From assembly GCA_030681475.1 (NCBI GenBank), contig JAUXWT010000102.1:1-37503 (forward strand): 37,503 bases of DNA, written 5' to 3'. How positions within the stretch are numbered: position 1 is the stretch's first letter; every line of letters starts with the position of its first letter. Positions 8,944-18,416 of this stretch are shown here, piece by piece. The DNA comes from Bacteroidales bacterium. GTDB taxonomy: Bacteria; Bacteroidota; Bacteroidia; Bacteroidales; FEN-979. The notes beneath the pieces are model-generated. The model was not told the origin of the DNA, ran no database searches, and was given only the letters and a program-made list of their open reading frames with translations. The translations under genes and the position numbers were made by a program.

Positions 8944-9891
8944 TCAGTTATTTGTTGTTTCCTGCACGAAGTCAATACCATCGCTCAGACTCTTTTCGTT
9001 TTCCATAGCCAGGGGTTGAACTTTGGCAAATTTAACCATATCGGCCAATATCAAAAGATTAGTCAACTTATCCAGTGTCGCAGAGGGGCACATCTGAACA
9101 TTTCCAAGGCTTTCGGTAATTTCCGTTGTCGTTTGTTCGAGTGCAGGGACTTTGAATTTATTTTCAATATAACTTCTGAGAATTTCCGTAAGTTCAGAGT
9201 GGTATTCCTTTACTCTGCCACTCTGCCAAAGTTTTTTTATCCGGAGTTTTTCAAGTTCCCGCAGGGCCAGTTCATGTGGCAAAAGAACCTCCTTTGGCTT
9301 CAAAATAAAAAGCGGTTCCTTCTTCCTTCGTTTGTTCAGGTACCATATCGTAATGATTATCAATATGATTACACCAATAGCCGCCAAAATCCATGGCAGC
9401 ATTTCCCGGAAAGTAACAGGAACTTTCAAAGGGCCGATGATTGGTTTGATTGCCTGTGTTGTATCTACTTTTACCGTATGCACAGCCAGCAACATCATGG
9501 GTGTGGCGGAAATAAAGCCGGTAGTATCCGGTAAAGTCCTGTGTTTGAATGGTATTTGAGGGATCGTATAAAATCCGGAATCGTAGCAGGTCAGGTTTAG
9601 CTGCTGCGTGAAAGTGACCGACTTTTTATCCTCGGTAAAAGATGTGTCAATCTTTCCCCTGCCAATCACTGTTATTGCACCAATAATCGTATCGGGTAAA
9701 AATGGCCAGAGTACCTGCGATGTTGATGGGCCGGTGTATTTCAAAGTCAATCCGACATGATCGCCAATGAGCATGGCGTTGGTATCAAGTTTTGCCGAAA
9801 CGGTCACCTCCTGCCCGTAACTTGCGCTATGTGCGGACAGAAAAATGAATAATATGCAGACTCCTATAAATCTCATCCCCCGTTCAATCAT
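8944..9891 (-). CDS. BatD-like / DUF4381-like membrane protein of the Bat operon
   Basis: This 315-residue protein has a signal peptide (MRFIGVCILFIFLSAHSASYG from the second Met) and a beta-rich periplasmic part up to about residue 160. One transmembrane helix follows (MLPWILAAIGVIILIIITIWYL, about 164-186), then a basic stop-transfer (NKRRKKEP) and a helical cytosolic tail of about 125 residues. The tail (ALRELEKLRIKKLWQSGRVKEYHSEL, cut here to its key helix, then ILRSYIENKFKVPALEQTT) resembles that of BatD and DUF4381 proteins found between DUF58 and VWA genes. It overlaps the upstream DUF58 gene by 4 bp (ATGA) and precedes batA by 2 bp. Function unknown; it is likely a BatD paralogue in the same complex. 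Confidence 0.8.
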   Translation of the reverse strand: MIERGMRFIGVCILFIFLSAHSASYGQEVTVSAKLDTNAMLIGDHVGLTLKYTGPSTSQVLWPFLPDTIIGAITVIGRGKIDTSFTEDKKSVTFTQQLNLTCYDSGFYTIPQIPFKHRTLPDTTGFISATPMMLLAVHTVKVDTTQAIKPIIGPLKVPVTFREMLPWILAAIGVIILIIITIWYLNKRRKKEPLFILKPKEVLLPHELALRELEKLRIKKLWQSGRVKEYHSELTEILRSYIENKFKVPALEQTTTEITESLGNVQMCPSATLDKLTNLLILADMVKFAKVQPLAMENEKSLSDGIDFVQETTNN

Positions 9892-10763
9892 CTTCTTGCA
9901 CCTCTTTTTCTGAATAATCCCAACAATGGTTTAATATAGTCCTGATCGGTTGTCACTTTTGCCACATCAACCCCGCTGCGTAAAAATGTCTCGGCAAGAT
10001 ACTCCTGATGAGCCTTGTACCAATTGTTATACTGCCTCCGTACCTTGCGGTCTGAAGAATCGATCCACAATTGCTTTTTGGTCTCCGCATCAACCGCCCG
10101 GATTAGCCCGACATCGGGTAACTCAAGTTCGCGCTCATCAAAAATTCTGACGGCAATAAGGTCATGTTTTTTATTCGCGATTTTTATGGCATCATCAAAA
10201 CCCCTGTCAAGAAAATCACTCAGCATGAATGCAGTACATCTCTTTTTAATGGCATTTGTAAGGAAACGTAAAGGTTCTGTGAGGTTGGTTCCCTGTTGTT
10301 GCGGCCTGAATTCAATTAATTCGCGGATAATCCTCAAAATATGGGATGTGCCTTTTTTGGGAGGAATAAACTTTTCGACTGTTTTACTAAAAAAGATCAC
10401 ACCGACCTTATCATTATTCTGGATGGCGCTGAACGCTAGTACTGCAGCAATTTCAGTGATCACCTCCTGTTTGAATGTTTTTTTTGTACCGAAGTGATTG
10501 GATGCGCTGACATCGATCAACAGCATCACCGTAAGTTCGCGTTCCTCATCGAAGACCTTGATATACGGGTGGTTGAACCGGGCGGTAACATTCCAGTCGA
10601 TGTTCCGGATATCATCACCATGTATGTACTCGCGCACTTCAGAAAATGCCATTCCGCGACCTTTAAATACAGAATGATACTGACCGGAGAAAATTTGATT
10701 GCTCAAACCCCTGGTCTTGATCTCAATTTTACGTACCTTTTTAAAAAGTTCAGCAGACTCCAT
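9888..10763 (-). CDS. DUF58 (VWA-like) protein of the MoxR/Bat cluster
   Basis: This 291-residue protein has no signal or membrane helix. It carries the DUF58 hallmark at about residues 45-65: GMAFSEVREYIHGDDIRNID followed by WNVTAR. A VWA-like fold follows with LLIDVSASNHFG, whose DxSxS metal-site residues are present, and ends in a pattern typical of the family (GVDVAKVTTDQDYIKPLLGLF). MoxR ATPases and DUF58 proteins are regularly neighbours and are thought to form a chaperone-like pair in metal insertion or complex assembly. The exact client here is unknown. It lies 42 bp after moxR and its stop overlaps the next start as ATGA. Confidence 0.9.
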   Translation of the reverse strand: MESAELFKKVRKIEIKTRGLSNQIFSGQYHSVFKGRGMAFSEVREYIHGDDIRNIDWNVTARFNHPYIKVFDEERELTVMLLIDVSASNHFGTKKTFKQEVITEIAAVLAFSAIQNNDKVGVIFFSKTVEKFIPPKKGTSHILRIIRELIEFRPQQQGTNLTEPLRFLTNAIKKRCTAFMLSDFLDRGFDDAIKIANKKHDLIAVRIFDERELELPDVGLIRAVDAETKKQLWIDSSDRKVRRQYNNWYKAHQEYLAETFLRSGVDVAKVTTDQDYIKPLLGLFRKRGARR

Positions 10764-10805
10764 TTAAATTAAATAGTGAAGTGGTGAAACAGCGAAATAG
10801 TGAAA
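10764..10805. repeat. Short direct repeats in the moxR-DUF58 spacer
   Basis: The 42-bp spacer is made of imperfect repeats of an AGTGAAnn word: AGTGAAGTGGTGAAACAGCGAAATAGTGAAATTA at about 10773-10806. It contains no clear promoter or terminator. It resembles the other word-like spacers in this window (7880-7944, 12902-12980, 23817-23848). Confidence 0.6.
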
Positions 10806-11798
<993 letters not shown>

Positions 11799-11818
11799 AT
11801 TATTATTTTTTGAGATTG

Positions 11819-11848
11819 CAAATTTATACAATGAAAAATTCCCAACAA
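11819..11848 (-). promoter_or_regulatory. Probable promoter of the moxR-bat operon
   Basis: On the minus strand TTG (11848-11846) is followed after exactly 19 bp by TAAATTTG (11826-11819), a full match to TAnnTTTG. It lies about 20 bp before the ATG at 11798, implying a very short leader, and it decides the moxR start. The rest of the spacer up to rlmH (11849-11917) is AT-rich with nothing else recognised. Confidence 0.6.
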
Positions 11849-11917
11849 TACCAATGATGTTAATATTTGTTAACCATTACGTTAAAAAATTGTTAAAGCA
11901 ACCTTGGATTCAGAACT

Positions 11918-12391
11918 TCATTCATGGTGATAAGACTCACCACGGATGATGGTGAGGCCCCTGTAAAGCTGTTCTGTAAAAAAAAGTCGTACCATCTGAT
12001 GAGAAAACGTCATTCGGGATAAAGAAAGTATGGCTGATGCTCTTTTTTTTATTATTGGATCAAATCCAAACGGCCCTCCGATTACAAATACGAGGTTTTT
12101 ATTGCCTGATAAAAACTGCCTGTTCAAAAACGAAGCAAATTCAACCGAACTCATCTCTTTGCCATGTTCATCCAGTAAAACGATTACATCACCAGGTACA
12201 AACCGTTTACTGATCAACACAGATTCAGCGGCACTCTGTTCGGCAATCGAAAATCCGGCGCTGTTTTTTAATCCTGCTATTTCGACGATTTCAAAAGGAA
12301 CGTATCTTTTGATCCGGGTCTCATATTCACGAATCCCTGTTTTAAGAAATTCCTCCTCTGTTTTACCGCAAAATAGTACTTTGATTTTCAT
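11918..12391 (-). CDS. rlmH: RlmH, 23S rRNA pseudouridine-1915 N3-methyltransferase
   Basis: The protein is 157 residues from the ATG at 12391 (MKIKVLFCGKTEEEFLKTGI), matching the usual 155-160. It is a SPOUT methyltransferase that modifies pseudouridine 1915 in helix 69 of the large-subunit rRNA. The SAM-site motif FVIGGPFGFD and the C-terminal SLSRMTFSHQMVR and QLYRGLTIIRGESYHH are typical. A longer frame to 12412 adds only MHLCRRI, has no homology I recognise, and would put the start inside the likely promoter. The gene is divergent from the DUF4783 gene with an 81-bp spacer. CATCTTTG on the minus strand (12409-12402) is a near match to the -7 box. Confidence 0.95.
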   Translation of the reverse strand: MKIKVLFCGKTEEEFLKTGIREYETRIKRYVPFEIVEIAGLKNSAGFSIAEQSAAESVLISKRFVPGDVIVLLDEHGKEMSSVEFASFLNRQFLSGNKNLVFVIGGPFGFDPIIKKRASAILSLSRMTFSHQMVRLFFTEQLYRGLTIIRGESYHHE

Positions 12392-12430
12392 AATTCTGCG
12401 GCAAAGATGCAAAAATCAACTGTTTTTTTG

Positions 12431-12438
12431 TATGTTTG
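12431..12438 (+). promoter_or_regulatory. -7-like box upstream of DUF4783-nadC
   Basis: TATGTTTG matches TAnnTTTG and lies 35 bp before the ATG at 12473. No TTG is found 19-21 bp upstream, so the match is only half of the consensus. With the rlmH box at 12402-12409 it would make a compact divergent promoter region. Confidence 0.35.
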
Positions 12439-12472
12439 TATTTAATTTTCTTACACTTTATCCCGTATGAAT

Positions 12473-12883
12473 ATGAAAAAGACATATTTCAACCTGATCA
12501 TCCTGATATTACCAATTATGGTCTGCACGGGATTGATCGTCCCGGGGCCTGAGGAAACTGCGGCACAGGTCACCGCCGCCATTCAGGCTGGAAACGCGGC
12601 AGAGGTTGCGAAAAATTTCAATGCCATGGTCGACCTTACTCTTCCGGGGTATGATGACAGTTATAGTAAAACCCAGGCCGGCCAGATCCTTAAAGACTTC
12701 TTTAGCCAAAATACGGTTAAAGGTTTTAAAATAACACGACAGGGCTCTTCGCCCGATGGGTCACATTACAATATCGGCAGTCTTGAAGCCGGGAAAAAAG
12801 TTTACCGCGTTTATTTCATCATTAAAGCGGTAAACGGCCAAAACCTTGTTCAACAACTACAAGTACAGGAAAATACTCAGTAA
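12473..12883 (+). CDS. DUF4783 domain protein, exported
   Basis: The protein is 136 residues from ATG 12473 (MKKTYFNLIILILPIMVC). It has an N-terminal hydrophobic signal and a small NTF2-like alpha/beta domain (VTAAIQAGNAAEVAKNFNAM; YSKTQAGQILKDFF; HYNIGSLEAGKKVYRVYFII). It matches DUF4783, a Bacteroidota family often found directly before nadC, as here. Its function is unknown; the fold suggests binding of a small ligand or a partner. A Cys lies near the end of the signal, but the residue before it is Val, so a lipobox is not supported. An ATG two codons upstream is also possible. Confidence 0.82.
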   Translation: MKKTYFNLIILILPIMVCTGLIVPGPEETAAQVTAAIQAGNAAEVAKNFNAMVDLTLPGYDDSYSKTQAGQILKDFFSQNTVKGFKITRQGSSPDGSHYNIGSLEAGKKVYRVYFIIKAVNGQNLVQQLQVQENTQ

Positions 12884-12901
12884 TTTGATTCAATACTCCG
12901 T

Positions 12902-12980
12902 CACCCTATCACCTTGTTACCCTGTCACCTTGTTACCCCTGTCACCCTGTTACCCTGTCACCCTGTCACCCTGTCACCCC
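12902..12980. repeat. 8-bp tandem repeat (CACCCTGT-type) before nadC
   Basis: About 9.5 copies of an 8-bp unit run in register, with variants CACCCTAT, CACCTTGT, TACCCTGT and CACCCTGT. One copy is 9 bp long (12934-12942). The array lies wholly between DUF4783 and nadC, ending 20 bp before the nadC ATG. It can be read as a Leu/Pro/Val-rich N-terminal extension of nadC from 12914, but it is not part of the enzyme. Confidence 0.9.
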
Positions 12981-13000
12981 ATAATATTATCCACTACCCA

Positions 13001-13834
13001 ATGACCATTGACGAAATTATCACCTATGCCCTTTCCGAAGATATTGGCGAGGGAGATCACACAACCCTTGCAACAATATCTGCCGCCAGCCTTGGGAAGG
13101 CAAGATTACTGGTAAAAGACAACGGAATATTATGCGGTGTTGATCTGGCGGAAAGAATTTTCATGATGGTGGATCCAACGCTCATATTAGAAATATATTT
13201 CCGCGACAGGGCGCAAATCAAAAAAGGTGATATAGTATTTAACGTGACCGGGAAAAAAGCATCCATCCTCAAATCAGAAAGACTGGTGTTGAATTTCATG
13301 CAACGGCTCAGCGGGATATCCACTGCGACAAACCGGTTGGTGAAAATGCTTGAAGGATTAAACACCAAATTATTGGATACCCGCAAAACAACTCCCCTGC
13401 TCCGGGAACTCGAAAAATATGCGGTCAGGACCGGTGGGGGAGAAAACCACAGGATGGGGCTCTATGATATGGTTATGATAAAGGATAACCATATAAACTA
13501 TGCCGGTGGGATCGTACAAGCCATTGATGCCGTTGAACAATACCTTAAACAGACTGGTAAAAAACTTAAAGTTGAAATTGAAGTCAGTAATTTTACTGAA
13601 TTGCAACAAGTTATGGATCATGGGAAAGTTGACCGGATCATGCTTGACAATTTTACGATCAACGACTTAACGGGGGCTGTTAAAAAGATCGATGGACGAT
13701 TTGAAACCGAAGCCAGTGGTGGTATTACAGAAGGCACCCTTCGTGGTTACGCCGAAACCGGGGTGGATTACATTTCAATGGGGGTGCTCACCCATCAGAT
13801 AAAAAGTCTGGATATGAGCCTCAAGGCCGATTAA
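13001..13834 (+). CDS. nadC: Nicotinate-nucleotide pyrophosphorylase (carboxylating)
   Basis: The protein is 277 residues from the ATG at 13001 (MTIDEIITYALSEDIGEGDH), where NadC homology begins. The enzyme makes nicotinate mononucleotide from quinolinate and PRPP in de novo NAD synthesis. Diagnostic stretches are LNFMQRLSGISTATNRLV, LLDTRKTTPLLRELEKYAV, RTGGGENHRMGLYD, MIKDNHI and EIEVSNFTEL, and the C-terminal ETEASGGITEGTLRGYAETG then VDYISMGVLTH. All substrate-binding Arg, His and Lys residues in these motifs look intact. nadA and nadB are not in the window. The next gene begins 12 bp later after GAGGTG, so it is likely cotranscribed. Confidence 0.97.
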   Translation: MTIDEIITYALSEDIGEGDHTTLATISAASLGKARLLVKDNGILCGVDLAERIFMMVDPTLILEIYFRDRAQIKKGDIVFNVTGKKASILKSERLVLNFMQRLSGISTATNRLVKMLEGLNTKLLDTRKTTPLLRELEKYAVRTGGGENHRMGLYDMVMIKDNHINYAGGIVQAIDAVEQYLKQTGKKLKVEIEVSNFTELQQVMDHGKVDRIMLDNFTINDLTGAVKKIDGRFETEASGGITEGTLRGYAETGVDYISMGVLTHQIKSLDMSLKAD

Positions 13835-13846
13835 AACCGAGGTGCC

Positions 13847-14773
13847 ATGCCTGCTAAAAAAAACTTTAACGAACGATTTACAACATGGTATCCGGTGGCC
13901 TGGTTAGTAAAGATCTCCAAACAACTAACCCTTCCCGGGCTCGACGGGATTCCGCTTTATGATGTAGCTGTTTTTTTCTACCGTGGATTGACAGAGGGTT
14001 ACATCACTTCTCGCGCAGCCGCCATATCATATTCTATTTTCCTGGCCATATTTCCATTCCTGATCTTTTTATTTACGATCATCCCCTTTGTGCCAATAAA
14101 TAATTTTCAACAAGCGTTGTTAGGGATCATCGAGGAGTTCCTGCCAAGGATGGCGTTTGAACCGGTAAGGGAAACCATTATCGACATCGTAACCAGGCCA
14201 AGGAGCAGTCTGTTGATCATCAATCTTATCTTGACACTTATTTTTTCAACCAATGGAGTAAACAGCCTGATCGAGGCCTTTAACAACACCTATCACGATC
14301 TCGAAACACGATCAAGTGTTAAGCAGTACCTGGTGTCAATTATTATCGTTCTGATCAACAGCTTTTTATTAATAATCTCCATCGGACTGATCACTTTCGG
14401 ATCGTCGCTTTTATCATGGATTATTCCGTATGGCAAACAGGACAGTGTCATTGTGGTGTTCCTTTTTCAACTGGTGCGATGGCTGATCATCCTTGGCTCG
14501 CTATTAATGGCCATCTCAATTGTTTATAACCTTGCGCCGGTAAAACAAAAATCCTTCCGGTTCATATCAGCAGGCTCATTGCTTGCTACCGGCCTGATTA
14601 TTATTACAACACTCGGGTTTAATTTTTATGTTGACAACTTCTCCAGTTACAATGCCCTTTACGGTTCACTGGGGACATTAATGATCGTATTGGTTTGGAT
14701 CTACATCAACGCGATCAGTCTGATCGTGGGTTTTGAGCTTAATGCCAGTATCAGGACGGCCAGGAAAGAGTAA
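13847..14773 (+). CDS. YihY/BrkB-family multi-pass membrane protein
   Basis: This 308-residue protein has about six transmembrane helices. It carries the family motif 'GYITSRAAAISYSIFLAIFP' near residue 50 (in most members 'A...L.Y...LSLFP') and the later 'FSTNGVNSLIEAFNNTYH' and 'NFYVDNFSSYNALYGSLGT' blocks. The family was once called ribonuclease BN but is now regarded as a membrane protein of unknown transport role. A GAGGTG sequence lies 6-11 bp upstream of the ATG, an unusually good ribosome-binding site for this window. It converges on the flippase gene with a 32-bp spacer that holds no visible terminator. Confidence 0.88.
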   Translation: MPAKKNFNERFTTWYPVAWLVKISKQLTLPGLDGIPLYDVAVFFYRGLTEGYITSRAAAISYSIFLAIFPFLIFLFTIIPFVPINNFQQALLGIIEEFLPRMAFEPVRETIIDIVTRPRSSLLIINLILTLIFSTNGVNSLIEAFNNTYHDLETRSSVKQYLVSIIIVLINSFLLIISIGLITFGSSLLSWIIPYGKQDSVIVVFLFQLVRWLIILGSLLMAISIVYNLAPVKQKSFRFISAGSLLATGLIIITTLGFNFYVDNFSSYNALYGSLGTLMIVLVWIYINAISLIVGFELNASIRTARKE

Positions 14774-14805
14774 GGCTGAAGGATTTTCACAAAATTGTCC
14801 TCAAA

Positions 14806-16257
14806 TTATCTTCCGATAAATTTTCTGACAATGGGTATCACCTCTTTCCGGTAGGCGAAGTAGATGAGAATCAACGCCAGAATAAACTGTCCGATCTGTG
14901 CGATGAACTTTAACTCAGCAGGTGTGAATATCTCTGTAACAATAACCACAGCGATATAAATGATCGGTGTGTAGAAAATCTTCCATGCATTAAGTTTGAA
15001 CGAATAGACTTTTCTTGATTCAAGATACATCAGAAGCGCCTGCAGGGGTTTAACCATGAAATTTGTCCAAACAGCGCCAATGATGCCGAAGTAATGTATG
15101 AGAATGATTCCCGCAACTACATTGAAGATGGCGCTTATGATAAAAACACGGGGCAGCGCGGCTGTTCGCTTGAAGTACATCAATGGGGCTAAAAACATAT
15201 AAAACCACACGCGCGTTGCATAGCCCGCAGCCAGAATTGCAAGAAAACCAAAAGCCTGATAATAAATTGGTTTATAAACAACTAATGGGATAATTACTGG
15301 TACAATTAGTACGAATAATGGGATTATGAACAAAAAAAGCGCTGTGATGCCATTGTAATAACGGTTTATCTCAGTATTACTTTCGTTCAGATTTTTATCT
15401 TTCCAAATGCCGTAAATTTTAGGATTCACCGTATTTATTAAGCCGGTCATGACAAGGTCAAGACCGATCACGAGTTTCACAGCAATGTCGTAGATTCCAA
15501 CATAGGTTGTGTCGCCCAGCATGCGTGCAATGAGAAACCGGTCCACATAGGAAACCACCCATGTCAATAAGGCATAAATAATGATCGGTGAACTATACGA
15601 AACAATTTTACTCAGATAAACCGGGTTCCAGGAAAGTCCGTATTCCCGACCAACCAGGGTAAGGGATACTGATGCCACTAAAACAGCAGGGATCAGTCGT
15701 CCGAGAATAGGTCCGTACAAAGTATAGGGAAACAGGTATAGAAGTGCGAGAGAACCTCCAATCGTCAGTACAAAATTGGAGATGTTGAGCCAAAAAAATC
15801 TTACCGGCCGTTGTTGATTGATCAACAGACTTGAGTATGTTTTAAAAATGCTGTTGAACACTCCGGATATGATCGTGAAGAGTCCAAAAGGTAAAAATTC
15901 AATGAAATCACCGGTTTTAAATACAAAATTGAAAAGACGGAGTCCACCCAATGAAAATATCATGAAGGTAATAGCGCCAAGCATGGCAACTCCGATGAAT
16001 ACAGTACCTATAAACTCACGGACCTTTTGTTTATCATCCTTGTAATCAAAATACATTACCCCTGCCGACATATCCATCCCGTAGGAGGAAATAATCTGGA
16101 TCAGATACATCAGGGCAATGTACATGGCATTCACCCCGAACTGCTGCGGAGTGAGGTATGCTGTAAACCATGGCAGCAATAAAAAACCAGATGCATAGGG
16201 TAACGCCCCAATAATTGAATATATCAGTGATGATTTGAAAAAGCTGCGGGAGATCAT
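14806..16257 (-). CDS. Oligosaccharide flippase (Wzx/MATE-type)
   Basis: This 483-residue protein has about 12-14 transmembrane helices throughout. The N-terminus (FKSSLIYSIIGALPYASGFL, then LPWFTAYLTPQQFGVNAMYI) is typical of polysaccharide flippases, and the C-terminal half has the 'FLAILAAGYATRVWFYMFLA' region of the family. Such proteins move lipid-linked glycans across the inner membrane for O-antigen, capsule or glycoprotein synthesis. It stands divergent to an FkbM methyltransferase and GT4 gene, which supports a glycan role. A full polysaccharide locus with polymerase and initiating transferase is not in the window. The substrate cannot be predicted. Confidence 0.87.
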   Translation of the reverse strand: MISRSFFKSSLIYSIIGALPYASGFLLLPWFTAYLTPQQFGVNAMYIALMYLIQIISSYGMDMSAGVMYFDYKDDKQKVREFIGTVFIGVAMLGAITFMIFSLGGLRLFNFVFKTGDFIEFLPFGLFTIISGVFNSIFKTYSSLLINQQRPVRFFWLNISNFVLTIGGSLALLYLFPYTLYGPILGRLIPAVLVASVSLTLVGREYGLSWNPVYLSKIVSYSSPIIIYALLTWVVSYVDRFLIARMLGDTTYVGIYDIAVKLVIGLDLVMTGLINTVNPKIYGIWKDKNLNESNTEINRYYNGITALFLFIIPLFVLIVPVIIPLVVYKPIYYQAFGFLAILAAGYATRVWFYMFLAPLMYFKRTAALPRVFIISAIFNVVAGIILIHYFGIIGAVWTNFMVKPLQALLMYLESRKVYSFKLNAWKIFYTPIIYIAVVIVTEIFTPAELKFIAQIGQFILALILIYFAYRKEVIPIVRKFIGR

Positions 16258-16306
16258 TATTTTGTTTCTGGTTTTTACGCAGTAGGGTGAAACATTATAA
16301 TATTTG

Positions 16307-16314
16307 TATATTTG
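16307..16314 (+). promoter_or_regulatory. -7-like box upstream of the FkbM gene
   Basis: TATATTTG matches TAnnTTTG and lies 76 bp before the ATG at 16390 in the divergent 132-bp spacer. No TTG is seen at the right distance upstream, so support is weak. Confidence 0.3.
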
Positions 16315-16389
16315 GTGCTGAAAAGAATAATGGCATTCATATAGATTCTGTCTCTCTGTCGAATAAATTGTTACGCAAATATCAACAAA

Positions 16390-17304
16390 ATGATTGAGCT
16401 GCGGCTTTTGTTTTATAAAGTAATTTACACTCCGAAGATAAATTACGTTTTAAGAAATATTAATAAAATTATTTCAAAAATCCTGCCAGGGGTTCCCAAA
16501 TTACCTCCATCCGGAATCATACACCTGCAGCTTGACCGTGGGATACTAAAGATTAAAACAAACCAGACCAACTATTTAACTCATTTGGTCTTTTGGGAAG
16601 GATTTTCAAACTTTGAATATACTGAGTTGTTTCTTGATCTCATTAAAAACATTAATACTTTTTATGATATTGGCGCTAATATCGGGTATTATTCCCTACT
16701 GGCTTCTGTTCAGAATCCAGCCATACAGGTGTATAGTTTCGAACCCGCCACCGGACCGTTGTACTATTTGCGAGAAAATATTCAATTAAATAAACTGCAA
16801 AACATTAATGTCGAGCCCATTGCGCTTTCTCATATCATTGAAGGCCAAATCGAATTCTACGAAATTCATAATAAAAAATATTCCTACCTTCAGTACAATT
16901 TAGCCGGAGAAGGCAATGCCGGAAGTCAAATATCCGGCAGAAACTTTGTTGTCAATAAAGTCCCCACAACTACGCTTGACCATTATTATACCTCCCACAG
17001 TGAAAACCCGGTAGACCTGATTAAAATGGACACGGAAGGCACTGAACATCTCATCCTGGAGCATGCATCGCTGATCTTAGGAAAAATCAAACCAATAATT
17101 ATTTGTGAAACTCTTTATAATACTATTGAAATGGACCTGGAAAGATTGTTGCTGAATTACCATTATAATTTTTACAATCATGTTCCAGGTGGATTGATGA
17201 AAGTTGAAACACTAATTAGAACAGTTGACAATGGTGTTAGAAATTGTTTCTTTGTTCATCCTGATCGTTTTCATTTGATTGAGAAGTATATTATAAAAAA
17301 TTGA
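16390..17304 (+). CDS. FkbM-family SAM-dependent methyltransferase
   Basis: This 304-residue soluble protein has SAM motif I as FYDIGANIGYYSLLAS near residues 91-106, followed by VYSFEPATGPLYYLRENIQL and LIKMDTEGTEHLILEHA, the characteristic FkbM blocks. Family members O-methylate sugars or related hydroxyl groups in glycans and natural products. With the flippase and GT4 next door, methylation of a surface glycan is the likely role (inference). The region is more AT-rich than the Bat operon, as often seen in transferred glycan genes. Confidence 0.88.
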   Translation: MIELRLLFYKVIYTPKINYVLRNINKIISKILPGVPKLPPSGIIHLQLDRGILKIKTNQTNYLTHLVFWEGFSNFEYTELFLDLIKNINTFYDIGANIGYYSLLASVQNPAIQVYSFEPATGPLYYLRENIQLNKLQNINVEPIALSHIIEGQIEFYEIHNKKYSYLQYNLAGEGNAGSQISGRNFVVNKVPTTTLDHYYTSHSENPVDLIKMDTEGTEHLILEHASLILGKIKPIIICETLYNTIEMDLERLLLNYHYNFYNHVPGGLMKVETLIRTVDNGVRNCFFVHPDRFHLIEKYIIKN

Positions 17305-17348
17305 TTTCATCATTGAGGTAAATACTTTTCAGGCGAAAATATTTAGTC

Positions 17349-18401
17349 TTGAAACCAAAAGTAATATACATAACCTTCGCCAGATCTTCGTTTGTTGAAG
17401 TTGATATTGCAATTCTGACCAAACGATATAATTTAATACTCAACATGTATCAATGGCAGAAAAAATGGTTGCTGCCTCTCTTTTTGATTCATCAGCTTGG
17501 TTTTTTATTGAAAAATGCCCGCTCCACTAAGATCATAATTGTTTCATCCGGAGGATATTGGTCACTCATCCCCGTTGTTTTCGGGAAACTTTTTTCAATC
17601 CCTGTATATATAATTCTTAACGGATCCGATTGTGCCTCATTACCTTACGTGAACTATGGGAATTTAAGAAAATCGATCTTAAGGAATTTCTGCAGGCTTT
17701 CATTCAAACATGCAGACATGTTGCTTCCGGTTAGTGAGTCATTGGTTTTAACCCAAAACACATATTTTTCCAGTAAAAATATCGACTATCAAGGTTACAA
17801 GCATTTTTTTCCGCATATTACAACAGACTATAAGGTTGTTTATAATGGACTGGATTACAATTTCTGGAAAAAAGACAACACCATTGAAAAGGAAAACAAT
17901 TCCTTTATTTCTGTTTTTTCTTCAAGTCAGTATCTTCTGAAAGGAGGAGATTTAATCCTATCTGTTGCACGTCGATTTCCGGAGTGCAAATTTTATATGG
18001 CTGGGTTGAAACAACCTCCGGATGTCACCTCAATAAGTCCGAACATTTATTTTCTTGGTTATTTAAATCCTTTGGAATTGAAAGATTACTACAATAAATG
18101 CCAATTTCATTTTCAGTTGTCAATCTTTGAAGGGTTTGGATGTACATTATGTGAAGCCATGTTATGCCATTGTATTCCAATTGGTTCTGATGTAAATTTT
18201 ATCCCTGAGATCATTGGTGACGCAGGATTCATCTTAGAACACAGAGACGTTGACCTATTGGATGAACTGATCCGTAAGGCACTCCGTTGTGACAAGAAGG
18301 AAGCTCGCGGGAAGATTGCACGAAAAAGTGTCATAGATAACTTTAGCATTGAAAATCGGGAACTCCAATTGATCTCGCTGATTGAACAAAAGACAGCTTA
18401 A
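17349..18401 (+). CDS. GT4-type glycosyltransferase with TTG start
   Basis: This 350-residue protein is a GT-B fold enzyme. The N-terminal half has 'IIIVSSGGYWSLIPVVFGKL' and 'IPVYIILNGSDCAS'. The C-terminal half has 'ISVFSSSQYLLKGGDLILSV' and the retaining-GT E-x7-E motif in FEGFGCTLCEAM. No ATG fits: a stop (TAA, 17319-17321) lies upstream in frame and the first usable codon is TTG at 17349, giving MKPKVIYITFARS. It follows the FkbM gene by 44 bp and precedes the next gene by 15 bp, so all three are probably one transcript. Donor and acceptor are unknown. Confidence 0.85.
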   Translation: MKPKVIYITFARSSFVEVDIAILTKRYNLILNMYQWQKKWLLPLFLIHQLGFLLKNARSTKIIIVSSGGYWSLIPVVFGKLFSIPVYIILNGSDCASLPYVNYGNLRKSILRNFCRLSFKHADMLLPVSESLVLTQNTYFSSKNIDYQGYKHFFPHITTDYKVVYNGLDYNFWKKDNTIEKENNSFISVFSSSQYLLKGGDLILSVARRFPECKFYMAGLKQPPDVTSISPNIYFLGYLNPLELKDYYNKCQFHFQLSIFEGFGCTLCEAMLCHCIPIGSDVNFIPEIIGDAGFILEHRDVDLLDELIRKALRCDKKEARGKIARKSVIDNFSIENRELQLISLIEQKTA

Positions 18402-18416
18402 ATTAGACCGTTTTCT

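Noticed and set aside
12473-12530. Lipoprotein signal in the DUF4783 protein
   Set aside because: The residue before the Cys is Val, which does not fit a lipobox.
12914-13000. N-terminal extension of nadC through the octamer repeat
   Set aside because: NadC homology begins at ATG 13001; the extension is only translated repeat.
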